From positions 1 to 23,957 of the forward strand of contig JAZNNR010000016.1 of assembly GCA_045580325.1 (NCBI GenBank): DNA of 23,957 bases, given 5' to 3'. The notes under the pieces are model-generated. The model searched no databases. It had not been told where the DNA came from and saw nothing but the letters and a program-made list of their open reading frames with translations. Shown in pieces: positions 1 through 6,956 of this stretch. Within the stretch, counting starts at the first letter, position 1. Each line of letters begins with the position of its first letter. This DNA comes from SIG672 sp045580325 (GTDB lineage: Bacteria > Bacillota > Clostridia > Oscillospirales > CAG-272). The translations under genes were made by a program, and so were the position numbers.

Positions 1-267
1 CCTATTTCCTCTGTACGCCTCGTCAACAAACATAAAACCAATATAAGGTGTATATGGAACATTGGGAATACAATCTGTTTTTGCAACAGTACAATACCCA
101 CATATTTTCTCGTTATCTATGGCAACAACAACTCTTTCCCACTCTTGAAATGCATTGTTATCCATAGTATTTGCCAATACCTTTCCTGCTCTCCATGAAC
201 AACTTTCTGCATAATTGCGTACTTTGCACCACAATTCGTCTGATGATGTAATCGCTTTATAGTTCAT
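1..267 (-). CDS. GNAT family N-acetyltransferase, N-terminal 89 residues (3' end outside window)
   Basis: Read on the minus strand, an ATG at 267 opens an 89-codon frame with no stop before the window edge. A GAGG Shine-Dalgarno sequence lies about 5 nt upstream. The peptide begins MNYKAITSSDELW and contains a strand rich in V, A and I followed by CGYCTVAKTD, then PYTPYIGFMFVDEAYRGNR. That order (beta-4 strand with V-x-V/I, then the start of the acetyl-CoA-binding R/Q-x-x-G-x-G/A loop at YRGNR) is the GNAT fold signature. The full family length is about 150-190 residues, so roughly half the protein is missing, including the rest of the CoA-binding region. The substrate cannot be inferred. It lies downstream of the transposase gene on the same strand with 85 nt between them, so readthrough is possible, but it has its own ribosome binding site. 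That 85-nt gap holds no obvious promoter or terminator. Confidence 0.75.
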   Translation of the reverse strand, partial: MNYKAITSSDELWCKVRNYAESCSWRAGKVLANTMDNNAFQEWERVVVAIDNEKICGYCTVAKTDCIPNVPYTPYIGFMFVDEAYRGNR

Positions 268-352
268 ACTTACCTCGTCAAATTTGAATTTATCGTCCTG
301 TTTTATAGCGCTGGTTTCGCCGTTGTATTACAAAGACCTCGGGTCCATACCT

Positions 353-868
353 CTATTCTTCGGTGTATAATTCGTCATAACACCACCGCATAGGGTTTTC
401 ATAAATGTACCGCAAATGCTCCTCATAATCCTGACGGTTGCGTATGATATGATCATTGGAGCGATATTGCCAGATATTCATTCCGTATTCCTTGTTGCAA
501 AATCTTTTAAACGTAGACACGAACCTCGACGGAATCGAATTTTGTACTGTAGGGACCGGCGTCCTCGACGGTCCGTTTTCCGTGCCTTTTACCCACAGCA
601 TAATATGAATATGGTTTGGCATGATCACATAACTCTCGACCGATAGATAATCGTAAAAGCTGTTTAATTGATGAATGTATTTATCCGCGATTTGTCCGTA
701 TCTTGTTAGTTCGATTTGCGGACCGTCGGGGACGCCGGTCCCTACAATATGTGAAAGGATACATTTTCTTTCCTTCGTGCATATCGTTAGAAAAACGGCT
801 TGATTTTGATTATAGTCCGCGCCCTTCAAGCGAGTGGTCTTACGATTTTTCAGCTCGTCCATATTCAT
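353..868 (-). CDS. REP-associated tyrosine transposase (RAYT, Y1/HUH superfamily)
   Basis: A 171-residue protein of the IS200-like Y1 transposase family, in which single chromosomal copies are linked to REP palindromes. The HUH metal-binding motif is seen at residues 84-91 (PNHIHIML), and the C-terminal block DHIIRN...YIYENPMRW (about 139-162) is typical of RAYTs. I chose the ATG at 868 because GGAAG lies 5 nt upstream; the frame stays open up to 907, but those codons overlap the asd terminator. The residue where RAYTs usually carry the catalytic Tyr (two before the D of DHIIR) is Ser137 here; Tyr135 is close by. Two inverted REP-like copies lie inside the gene and encode residues about 42-50 and 99-107. 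RAYTs are not flanked by IS ends, and none are seen here. It may be domesticated or inactive. Confidence 0.88.
   Translation of the reverse strand: MNMDELKNRKTTRLKGADYNQNQAVFLTICTKERKCILSHIVGTGVPDGPQIELTRYGQIADKYIHQLNSFYDYLSVESYVIMPNHIHIMLWVKGTENGPSRTPVPTVQNSIPSRFVSTFKRFCNKEYGMNIWQYRSNDHIIRNRQDYEEHLRYIYENPMRWCYDELYTEE
548..575 (-). repeat. REP-like element, copy A, inside the transposase gene
   Basis: This 28-nt stretch is the reverse complement of 719-746 with a single mismatch. It has internal dyad symmetry (GGACCG ... CGGTCC) preceded by a GTAGGG-type head, the general layout of REP sequences recognised by RAYTs. It is translated in the gene as part of NGPSRTPVPT. Orientation here is given relative to copy B. 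Confidence 0.7.
719..746 (+). repeat. REP-like element, copy B, inside the transposase gene
   Basis: Inverted partner of 548-575 (27 of 28 positions match), 143 bp away. It is read in the opposite orientation by the same gene and encodes IVGTGVPDGP. Like copy A it can fold on itself through GGACCG/CGGTCC, and the two copies could also pair with each other into a long cruciform or mRNA stem. Confidence 0.7.
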
Positions 869-891
869 CACCGCTTCCATTATAACACAAA

Positions 892-919
892 TCGGCAGAG
901 AACACAATATCTCTGCCGA
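892..919 (-). terminator. Likely intrinsic terminator of asd
   Basis: A 10-bp stem (892-901 with 910-919, core CGGCAGAGA/TCTCTGCCG) and an 8-nt loop start 16 nt after the asd stop codon. The following minus-strand bases (ATTTGTGTT) are only moderately T-rich, so strength is uncertain. The hairpin sits just ahead of the transposase start codon and would separate the two units. Confidence 0.55.
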
Positions 920-934
920 AATTTGTTATTACAA

Positions 935-2014
935 TCAAATATAACCCTTTTCGCAAAGGAGCTCTGCGATAAGAACCGCGCCGCCTGCCGCACCGCGAAG
1001 TGTGTTATGCGAAAGTCCTACGAACTTATAGTCGAACACGCTGTCCTCGCGAAGACGTCCGACTGTTACGCCCATTCCGCCGTAAATATCTCTGTCGAGT
1101 CTTGCCTGAGGGCGATCGGGCTCTTCAAAGTAGGTTACGAACTGCTCGGGCGCGCTCGGAAGTCCCTTTACGGGAGAGCCGAAATCTACCCACGCCTGCT
1201 TGATGTCCTCAAGCGTAGGCTTTGCTTCAAAGTTTACGAAAACTGCGGCGGTATGACCGTCGGTTACGGGAACTCTTATGCACTGTGTTGTGATCTTGGG
1301 AGAAGCCGCGCAAACGACCTCGCCGTTTTCGACCTCGCCCCAGATACGAAGAGGCTCTTTTTCGCTCTTCTCTTCTTCGCCGCCGATATAGGGGATAACG
1401 TTATCGATCATTTCGGGCCATTCGTTGAAGGTCTTTCCTGCGCCCGAGATAGCCTGATAAGTGGTAGCAACTACAAGAGTAGGCTTAAACTTGAGAAGGG
1501 GTGTGAGCGCGGGAACGTAGCTCTGGATCGAGCAGTTGGGTTTGACCGCGATAAAGCCCTTCTTTGTGCCAAGACGCGCTCTCTGCGCCTCGATAACCTC
1601 AAGGTGAGATGCGTTGATTTCGGGAATAACCATAGGAACGTCAGGTGTCCAGCGGTTAGCAGAGTTGTTGGAAACGACGGGAATTTCAGCCTTTGCGTAA
1701 GCTTCTTCAAGAGCCTTGATCTCGTCCTTTTTCATATTTACTGCGCAGAATACGAAGTCAACGAGTGCCTTTACGCTCTCGATGTCCTCTGCATCCATAA
1801 CTACCATATCCTTGTATTTTTCGGGCATCGGAGCAGCGAGCTTCCAGCGTGAGCCGACAGCCTCCGAGTACTTCTGTCCTGCCGAGCGTGCGCTTGCGAC
1901 AAGGGCAGTAACCTCAAACCAAGGGTGATTTTCAAGAAGTGTAAGGAATCTCTGTCCTACCATACCGGTAGCGCCGATAACACCGACCTTATATTTTTTA
2001 TGCTGATTTTGCAT
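935..2014 (-). CDS. asd: Aspartate-semialdehyde dehydrogenase
   Basis: Reduces 4-phospho-L-aspartate to L-aspartate 4-semialdehyde with NADPH, the branch point to lysine/diaminopimelate, threonine and methionine. The 359-residue protein opens with the Rossmann nucleotide-binding loop VGVIGATGMVGQRF (10-23). The catalytic cysteine is Cys161 in KPNCSIQ, the general-base histidine is probably His254 in DGHTAAVFV, and ISGAGKTF (190-197) is the phosphate-binding region. Length and motif spelling fit the branch of the family found in archaea, fungi and many anaerobes rather than the Gram-negative enterobacterial branch. The ATG at 2014 has AGAGAGG upstream. It is a monocistronic unit between a consensus promoter and a hairpin, divergent from glnN. 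No riboswitch-like leader is visible; the inferred leader is only about 35 nt. Confidence 0.95.
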   Translation of the reverse strand: MQNQHKKYKVGVIGATGMVGQRFLTLLENHPWFEVTALVASARSAGQKYSEAVGSRWKLAAPMPEKYKDMVVMDAEDIESVKALVDFVFCAVNMKKDEIKALEEAYAKAEIPVVSNNSANRWTPDVPMVIPEINASHLEVIEAQRARLGTKKGFIAVKPNCSIQSYVPALTPLLKFKPTLVVATTYQAISGAGKTFNEWPEMIDNVIPYIGGEEEKSEKEPLRIWGEVENGEVVCAASPKITTQCIRVPVTDGHTAAVFVNFEAKPTLEDIKQAWVDFGSPVKGLPSAPEQFVTYFEEPDRPQARLDRDIYGGMGVTVGRLREDSVFDYKFVGLSHNTLRGAAGGAVLIAELLCEKGYI

Positions 2015-2056
2015 AACAGTAACCTCTCTTTTTGTTTATAATAAAAATTACTATAT

Positions 2057-2085
2057 ATTATATATTCTTTTCGGGAATTTGTCAA
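2057..2085 (-). promoter_or_regulatory. SigA-type promoter of asd
   Basis: On the minus strand TTGACA (2085-2080) and TATAAT (2062-2057) are both perfect consensus, separated by exactly 17 bp. Transcription would start near 2050, leaving a leader of about 35 nt. Confidence 0.85.
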
Positions 2086-2200
2086 GGGAAATCGTAAATT
2101 TTATTTTGACATCCACTTTGAGCGTTTGCCGTTATACAGATGAATTTTACGCAAATTTCAAATTTTCTAATTAAAATTTCCTCTTTTTTTCTCGTTTCTG

Positions 2201-2229
2201 TTGACGAAATCGAATTTATTGTATATAAT
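2201..2229 (+). promoter_or_regulatory. SigA-type promoter of glnN
   Basis: TTGACG (2201-2206), a 17-bp spacer and TATAAT (2224-2229), with the predicted start near 2236 and a leader of about 44 nt to the GTG start. The 115 bp between this and the asd promoter are AT-rich and could hold a nitrogen-responsive operator, but no clear palindrome was found. Confidence 0.8.
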
Positions 2230-2279
2230 AGTTAAATAGTTGTTTTTTAGCGAATATTTGAAAAGAGGTTAGATACAAG

Positions 2280-4364
2280 GTGGCAAATCTCAACTCACTC
2301 TTCGGGAGCAAGGTCTTTAACGACTCGGTAATGAAGGAAAGGCTTCCCAAGGAAACGTACATTTCTCTGCGCGACACGATCTCGGCAGGCAAGGAGCTTG
2401 ACATCTCTGTTGCAAACATCGTAGCAAACGCTATGAAGGACTGGGCAATTGACAACGGCGCGACACACTACACTCACTGGTTTCAGCCTATGACAGGGAT
2501 CACCGCCGAAAAGCACGATTCCTTCCTTACAATACAGAGCGACGGCACGGTACTTACGAAATTCTCGGGTAAAAATCTCATAAAAGGCGAATCGGACGCT
2601 TCTTCATTCCCGTCGGGCGGTCTTCGCGCGACCTTCGAGGCAAGAGGCTACACCGCGTGGGACCCGACCTCTTACGCTTTTATAAAGGACGATACTCTTT
2701 GTATCCCGACTGTATTCTGCTCTCACGGCGGAGAGGTTCTTGACAAGAAAACTCCCCTTCTTCGCTCTATGGAGGCTCTCTCCCATCAGGCGCTCCGTGT
2801 TCTGCGCCTTCTCGGAGATAACGAGTCTATAAGAGTAACCCCCATGGTCGGCGCAGAGCAGGAATATTTCCTTATCGACAAGGAAATGTACGAAAAGCGA
2901 AGCGACCTTATCTTCACAGGCAAGACTCTTTTCGGTGCTAAACCGCCTAAAACGCAGGAGCTTAACGACCAGTATTACGGCACGATAAGCCCGAAGGTCA
3001 AAAAATATATGGCAGACATTGACCGCGAGCTTTGGGCGCTCGGTGTATATGCCAAAACAGAGCACAACGAAGCGGCTCCCGCGCAGCACGAGTTTGCACC
3101 TACATATTCTAACGCAAACACAGCGACCGACCACAATCAGCTCATGATGGAAACGATGAAGACTGTCGCGCTCCGCCACGGATTTGTTTGTCTGCTCGGT
3201 GAAAAACCCTTCGACGGCATAAACGGAAGCGGTAAGCACAACAACTGGTCTGCATCGACAAATACGGGCGTAGGTCTGTTTAACCCCGGCAAAGAGCCTT
3301 ACGAAAACACACGTTTTCTTCTCTTCCTTGCCGCTATGATAAAAGCGGTCGACGAATATCAGGATCTTCTCAGAATATCTGTCGCATCCGCATCTAACGA
3401 CCGCCGTCTTGGCGGACACGAGGCTCCGCCCGCTATTCTTTCTATCTTCCTGGGCGAAGAGCTTACCGACATTATCGACTCTATCATTACGGGAAAAAGA
3501 TACAGCGGCATCAAAAAGACGAAGATGGAAACGGGCGTAAACACACTTCCCGAATTTGCCCGCGACAATACCGACAGAAACCGCACCTCGCCCTTCGCGT
3601 TTACGGGAAACAAGTTCGAATTCCGTATGCCGGGCGCTTCTCAGTCGATTGCCGACCCCAACATCGTTCTCAACACGATAATGGCAGAGTCGCTCTCGCA
3701 GTTTGCCGACAAGCTTGAAAAGAAGAGCGAGGACATCGAATCTGCATCTCGCCGTCTTATAAAAGAAACCTTTAAAAAGCATCGCCGTATTCTTTTCAAC
3801 GGCAACGGATATGCTCCCGAATGGGTAGCTGAAGCCGAGGTGCGCGGACTTTGCAACTACCGCACAACAGCCGACGCTGTTCCCCATCTCACAGATTCAA
3901 AGAACGTATCTCTCTTTGCAAGACACCACGTTTACACCGAGGCAGAGCTTATTTCAAGACGTGAGATCATGTTCAGCGACTACGTTAAGATCACTCATAT
4001 TGAAGCGTCAACTATGCTCGATATGGCAAGAAAAGAGATCATTCCCGCGTCGCTCTCCTATATGAAGGAAATTTCGGAAACTGTCGTGAATTTCCAAAAT
4101 ATCGGAATAGACTCGACCTTTAAAAAGTCGCTTCTTGGCAAAATTTCCGAGAACACAGACTCTCTTTCAAAAGAGCTTGACAACCTTGCAGAAAGCGTAG
4201 AAAAGCTCGACAGCATCAAAGAGGTATCCGCACAGGCAAGTTTTGTGCGCGACAGCGTGATACCCACGATGAACAAGGTCCGCCTTTACGCAGACAACCT
4301 CGAAACACTCGTAGCAAAGAAATATTGGCCTTTCCCCACCTATGGAGAAATGCTGTTTGTATAA
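2280..4364 (+). CDS. glnN: Glutamine synthetase type III
   Basis: ATP-dependent ligation of ammonia to glutamate, the main ammonium assimilation step in many anaerobic Clostridia and Bacteroidetes. The 694-residue length matches GSIII (about 700), far longer than GSI/GSII. The family N-terminus is present (FGSKVFNDSVMKERLP, then GATHYTHWFQPMTG at about 61-74), along with the metal/ATP-binding strands GAEQEYFLID and NNWSASTNTGVGLFNPG and the glutamate-binding block NRTSPFAFTGNKFEFRMPG. A C-terminal helical region (about 600-690) follows, as expected. The start is GTG at 2280: it gives the complete family N-terminus, and AAGAGG lies about 11 nt upstream, a rather long spacing. It is monocistronic, with its own promoter and a strong terminator. 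No GlnR/TnrA-type site was recognised. Confidence 0.96.
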   Translation: MANLNSLFGSKVFNDSVMKERLPKETYISLRDTISAGKELDISVANIVANAMKDWAIDNGATHYTHWFQPMTGITAEKHDSFLTIQSDGTVLTKFSGKNLIKGESDASSFPSGGLRATFEARGYTAWDPTSYAFIKDDTLCIPTVFCSHGGEVLDKKTPLLRSMEALSHQALRVLRLLGDNESIRVTPMVGAEQEYFLIDKEMYEKRSDLIFTGKTLFGAKPPKTQELNDQYYGTISPKVKKYMADIDRELWALGVYAKTEHNEAAPAQHEFAPTYSNANTATDHNQLMMETMKTVALRHGFVCLLGEKPFDGINGSGKHNNWSASTNTGVGLFNPGKEPYENTRFLLFLAAMIKAVDEYQDLLRISVASASNDRRLGGHEAPPAILSIFLGEELTDIIDSIITGKRYSGIKKTKMETGVNTLPEFARDNTDRNRTSPFAFTGNKFEFRMPGASQSIADPNIVLNTIMAESLSQFADKLEKKSEDIESASRRLIKETFKKHRRILFNGNGYAPEWVAEAEVRGLCNYRTTADAVPHLTDSKNVSLFARHHVYTEAELISRREIMFSDYVKITHIEASTMLDMARKEIIPASLSYMKEISETVVNFQNIGIDSTFKKSLLGKISENTDSLSKELDNLAESVEKLDSIKEVSAQASFVRDSVIPTMNKVRLYADNLETLVAKKYWPFPTYGEMLFV

Positions 4365-4371
4365 GTAAAGT

Positions 4372-4406
4372 AAAACACTCGTGTCGCTCGGCGACACGAG
4401 TGTTTT
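4372..4406. terminator. Bidirectional intrinsic terminator between glnN and plsY
   Basis: A perfect 12-bp GC-rich stem (4376-4387 with 4391-4402), a TCG loop and flanking AAAA/TTTT runs give a textbook hairpin plus U-tract on both strands. It ends the glnN transcript and the convergent plsY transcript, whose stop codon directly follows the T-run. Confidence 0.93.
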
Positions 4407-4407
4407 T

Positions 4408-5016
4408 TCATCTTCTGATCATACTTTTAAAAAGCTCTCTTATCTGTATATCCTCGCCGCGCTTTGCTTTTCCGCGGTTTTCGTAGTGCTTATAGATAAT
4501 AAGTCCGCCGATAAAGGCAGATACCATAAAAGCCGCCGCACTTCCCGTTTTTACTGCATACATCACGGGAAAAAGCGCGCCTGCAGAAAAGGGCATAACG
4601 TAGCTGTAATTCACTATAAACATAAGAGCAAGTCCGAGTATAAGCAGAGTTAAAAAGATATACGGATCGAGTGCTAAAACAAGTCCGCCGAAGGATGCAA
4701 GTCCCTTTCCGCCTCTAAATTTAAGATAGAAAGGAAACATATGTCCAAGCACCGCACAGGTTCCTGCTAAAAGGCCGATAAGCTGAAGTGCAGGACAGAT
4801 AGCCCTTGCAACTTTAACCGCAATTACAGCTTTGAAAATATCAAATGCCATAACAAGCGCGCCGAGTCCCTTGCCGAAATTCAGCATAGTATTGGTCGCG
4901 CCAAGATTTCCCGTTCCGCTTTCCCTTATATTTTTCTTTTTGATCTTCGATATTATCAGCGCGGGATTTACGCACCCGAAGAGATAACTCATAATTAAAC
5001 AACTTACAGCTTTCAT
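4408..5016 (-). CDS. plsY: Glycerol-3-phosphate acyltransferase PlsY (acyl-phosphate dependent)
   Basis: Integral membrane enzyme that transfers an acyl group from acyl-phosphate to glycerol-3-phosphate, giving lysophosphatidate, the first step of phospholipid synthesis. The 202-residue form from the ATG at 5016 has several hydrophobic segments and the three conserved motifs: SGTGNLGATN (33-42), FDIFKA (58-63) and GHMFPFYLKFRGGKG (91-105). I chose this start because GGAG lies 5 nt upstream and the N-terminus then matches the family; the frame is open for 15 more codons. The motif-2 position usually Gly in FDxxKG is Ala here. It usually works with PlsX, which is not in the window. Upstream (5017-5165) is very AT-rich, with a -10-like TATAAT near 5052 but no convincing -35. 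Confidence 0.93.
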   Translation of the reverse strand: MKAVSCLIMSYLFGCVNPALIISKIKKKNIRESGTGNLGATNTMLNFGKGLGALVMAFDIFKAVIAVKVARAICPALQLIGLLAGTCAVLGHMFPFYLKFRGGKGLASFGGLVLALDPYIFLTLLILGLALMFIVNYSYVMPFSAGALFPVMYAVKTGSAAAFMVSAFIGGLIIYKHYENRGKAKRGEDIQIRELFKSMIRR

Positions 5017-5165
5017 ATTACTCCAAAATAAAACAAATTTATATATATTATATTCACACAAGTACCTGATATATACTCAAAGCCACGCTGATTTTTAGCT
5101 AATACCATAATTATACATTTTATTATTTAAATTTTAATTGTTTTTTGTTAAGAAAATGTTAAAGT

Positions 5166-5216
5166 AAAAACAGATCCGAAATAAAGTCAGATAATGACTC
5201 CTCCTCGGATCTGTTT
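5166..5216 (-). terminator. Intrinsic terminator of the cysteine-desulfurase-family gene
   Basis: Outer stem AAACAGATCCGA/TCGGATCTGTTT, with a second short stem (AGTCA/TGACT) nested in its loop, followed on the minus strand by a T-run. It starts right after the stop codon at 5220. Confidence 0.82.
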
Positions 5217-5219
5217 GGC

Positions 5220-6482
5220 TTATTTTGCAAGCTCCCTCAGCGCCGCGTACAGCCTTTCGGCGTCGTCCTTTTGCGAAAACGCGCCAAAGCTCGCTCTGAC
5301 TGCACCGCTGTTATAGCTTCCGACACGTCTGTGTGCAAGTGGCGCGCAGTGCATTCCGCTACGCACGCATATCTTCTGTCTGTCGAGATATTCTCCGACC
5401 TCCTTACAGGACATTCCCTCGACGTTAAAAAGCAGTATAGAGCCTCTGTTATCGTTTGGCATATAGATCTTCACACGCCTCAGCGACAGCAGCTTTTCTT
5501 TCGCGGACAGCATCAGCGTGTTCTCGTGCCTGCCGATATTTTCCGCGCCGCGCTCTATAGTATATTTCATACCCTCGCAAAGACCTGCTATCGCGGGAGT
5601 CGGGAGTGTTCCCGCTTCCATACGGTGCGGAAGAATGGTGGGCATTTCGTTTTCGGACGTGCTTGTTCCGCTTCCGCCGTAGTAAAATGGAAAGACGTCC
5701 GATGCGCTCACCTTATCTCCGAGTACTATAAGACCGCTTCCCTGCGGACCGCAAAGTCCCTTATGTCCGGGAGCGCAGATCGCCCACGCCTGACATCTTT
5801 TTATATTTATACTGCTGTTTCCCGCCGACTGTGAAGCATCTACTATAAATTTGATATTTTTAGAGGCGCACAGCCGACCTATCTCGTCTATCGGAAGCTC
5901 TATCGGGCAAATATTGGACTTGTGGCAGGCAATTACAAGTTTGGTGTCGCCCTTTATCCGCTTCTCTATGCCGCCCACTATCTCTTCGGGAGTCCCAACG
6001 CTCGGGTAAATATCGAAAGTCGCCCTTCCCTGCGACGCAAGGGCGTACACGGGGCGGTAAACAGAATTATGCTCAATATCGGATAAAAGTATGTGTCCGC
6101 CGTTTTTCATAGCCGAAAATATCGCCATATTGAGCGCCTCGGTGGCGTTATGCGTGAAGATCACGTTTTCAGCTTTACTGCCGCCGAACACCTGCAAGGC
6201 AAGCTCTCTTGCCTCGTTTATTTTAGAGGATGCCTGCCTTGAAAGTATATGCGATCCTCTGCCCGGATTCCCCCCGTATTCATTTACCGCACGTACCATC
6301 TCCTGTGCCACTGCGGGCGGTTTCGGAAATGATGTCGCCGCGTTATCAAGATAGACCAGCCTGTCGGGAACGTACAGGTTCTCCGAAATATTCTGTGCAT
6401 AACTCCTGTCATTTCCCGAATAATTTTGACCCCCGTATCTGTAATTTTGATTTGCACGGTAATAATTTAAACTTCTTTTCAT
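5220..6482 (-). CDS. Aminotransferase class V / cysteine desulfurase family protein
   Basis: PLP enzyme of fold type I, 420 residues. VYLDNAATSFPKP (43-55) is the family start motif, Asp215 lies in VDASQSAG and contacts the PLP pyridine ring, Lys241 in APGHKGLCG is the probable Schiff-base lysine, and Cys379 in RSGMHCAPLAH is the persulfide-forming cysteine position. This fits the cysteine desulfurase-like group common in Clostridia, releasing sulfur or selenium from cysteine or selenocysteine; the physiological acceptor is unknown and no iscU/nifU-like gene is adjacent. The first ~38 residues (Tyr/Asn/Gly-rich, NYYRANQNYRYGGQNY) are extra to the fold and look disordered. Start at 6482: AAAGGTG lies upstream with a long spacing (about 12 nt). 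Single-gene unit. Confidence 0.88.
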   Translation of the reverse strand: MKRSLNYYRANQNYRYGGQNYSGNDRSYAQNISENLYVPDRLVYLDNAATSFPKPPAVAQEMVRAVNEYGGNPGRGSHILSRQASSKINEARELALQVFGGSKAENVIFTHNATEALNMAIFSAMKNGGHILLSDIEHNSVYRPVYALASQGRATFDIYPSVGTPEEIVGGIEKRIKGDTKLVIACHKSNICPIELPIDEIGRLCASKNIKFIVDASQSAGNSSINIKRCQAWAICAPGHKGLCGPQGSGLIVLGDKVSASDVFPFYYGGSGTSTSENEMPTILPHRMEAGTLPTPAIAGLCEGMKYTIERGAENIGRHENTLMLSAKEKLLSLRRVKIYMPNDNRGSILLFNVEGMSCKEVGEYLDRQKICVRSGMHCAPLAHRRVGSYNSGAVRASFGAFSQKDDAERLYAALRELAK

Positions 6483-6523
6483 AATATGCTTTTACACCTT
6501 TCGGTAATAATCTTCTTTTACAT

Positions 6524-6532
6524 ATTATGCCA
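6524..6532 (-). promoter_or_regulatory. Possible extended -10 promoter for the cysteine-desulfurase-family gene
   Basis: On the minus strand TGG followed by CATAAT makes an extended -10 (TGn-CATAAT) about 42 nt upstream of the start. No good -35 is visible 17 bp upstream, so this is tentative. Confidence 0.35.
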
Positions 6533-6571
6533 AAATATGCTCTATGACACAGGTGTGCGCCTTGCGGTGGC

Positions 6572-6600
6572 TTGACTTGCGGTGAAAAGTTTGTTATAAT
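6572..6600 (+). promoter_or_regulatory. SigA-type promoter for the 6637-8030 gene pair
   Basis: TTGACT (6572-6577), 17-bp spacer and TATAAT (6595-6600), with an extended TGT just before the -10. The start would lie near 6607, about 30 nt ahead of the small membrane protein gene. Confidence 0.82.
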
Positions 6601-6636
6601 AATATTTAATATTTCTTTTACTAGGATAGATATTAA

Positions 6637-6909
6637 ATGAAAACTTTAATAATTATTTTATTGTGCATATTAGATATTGTGTTTTATACTGTATTTACCG
6701 AGATAATCCCACGTAAAATTCAAAAGCCCATAAAGTCAATATTAGTTACTATTATTGGTATATGTTTATCGACTGTCTTGCTTTTCATTGTGGTGATTTT
6801 AGGGAAAATCTTTGGTATGTTCGAGAACGCCGCAATCTTTGCGTTAATTACATTTGCAGTAAATGAATCTGTGCACGGAACATATCTTTTTTTAGATAGA
6901 AATCACTAG
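6637..6909 (+). CDS. Small membrane protein of unknown function (90 aa)
   Basis: Not recognised. The product is mostly hydrophobic: one segment at about 3-22 (IIILLCILDIVFYTVF), a short basic stretch (PRKIQKPIK, 25-33), a second segment at about 35-60 and a third, weaker one at about 65-85, ending in a charged DRNH tail. This suggests two or three membrane passes. AGGA stands 10 nt before the ATG, and a strong promoter lies 37 nt upstream, so the frame is probably expressed. Its codons are AT-rich (TTA, ATT, ATA), unlike the GC-rich codons of flanking genes, which may reflect recent acquisition. The next gene starts 47 bp downstream and may be co-transcribed. Confidence 0.65.
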   Translation: MKTLIIILLCILDIVFYTVFTEIIPRKIQKPIKSILVTIIGICLSTVLLFIVVILGKIFGMFENAAIFALITFAVNESVHGTYLFLDRNH

Positions 6910-6956
6910 ATTTAATATTGACTTTACATGCTAACAAAGAGAAAGGACTGTAAACC

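Noticed and set aside
800..1852. Long plus-strand open frame (350 codons) opposite asd
   Set aside because: It lies antisense to a clear Asd protein with all family motifs, and its peptide has no recognisable fold and odd Cys/Arg-rich composition.
2604..3887. Long minus-strand open frame (427 codons) opposite glnN
   Set aside because: Shadow of glnN; the sense-strand protein is an intact type III glutamine synthetase and the antisense peptide is Arg/Cys-rich without motifs.
5030..5150. plsY promoter in the AT-rich upstream region
   Set aside because: Several -10-like hexamers are present but none has a matching -35 at an acceptable distance, so no site was assigned.
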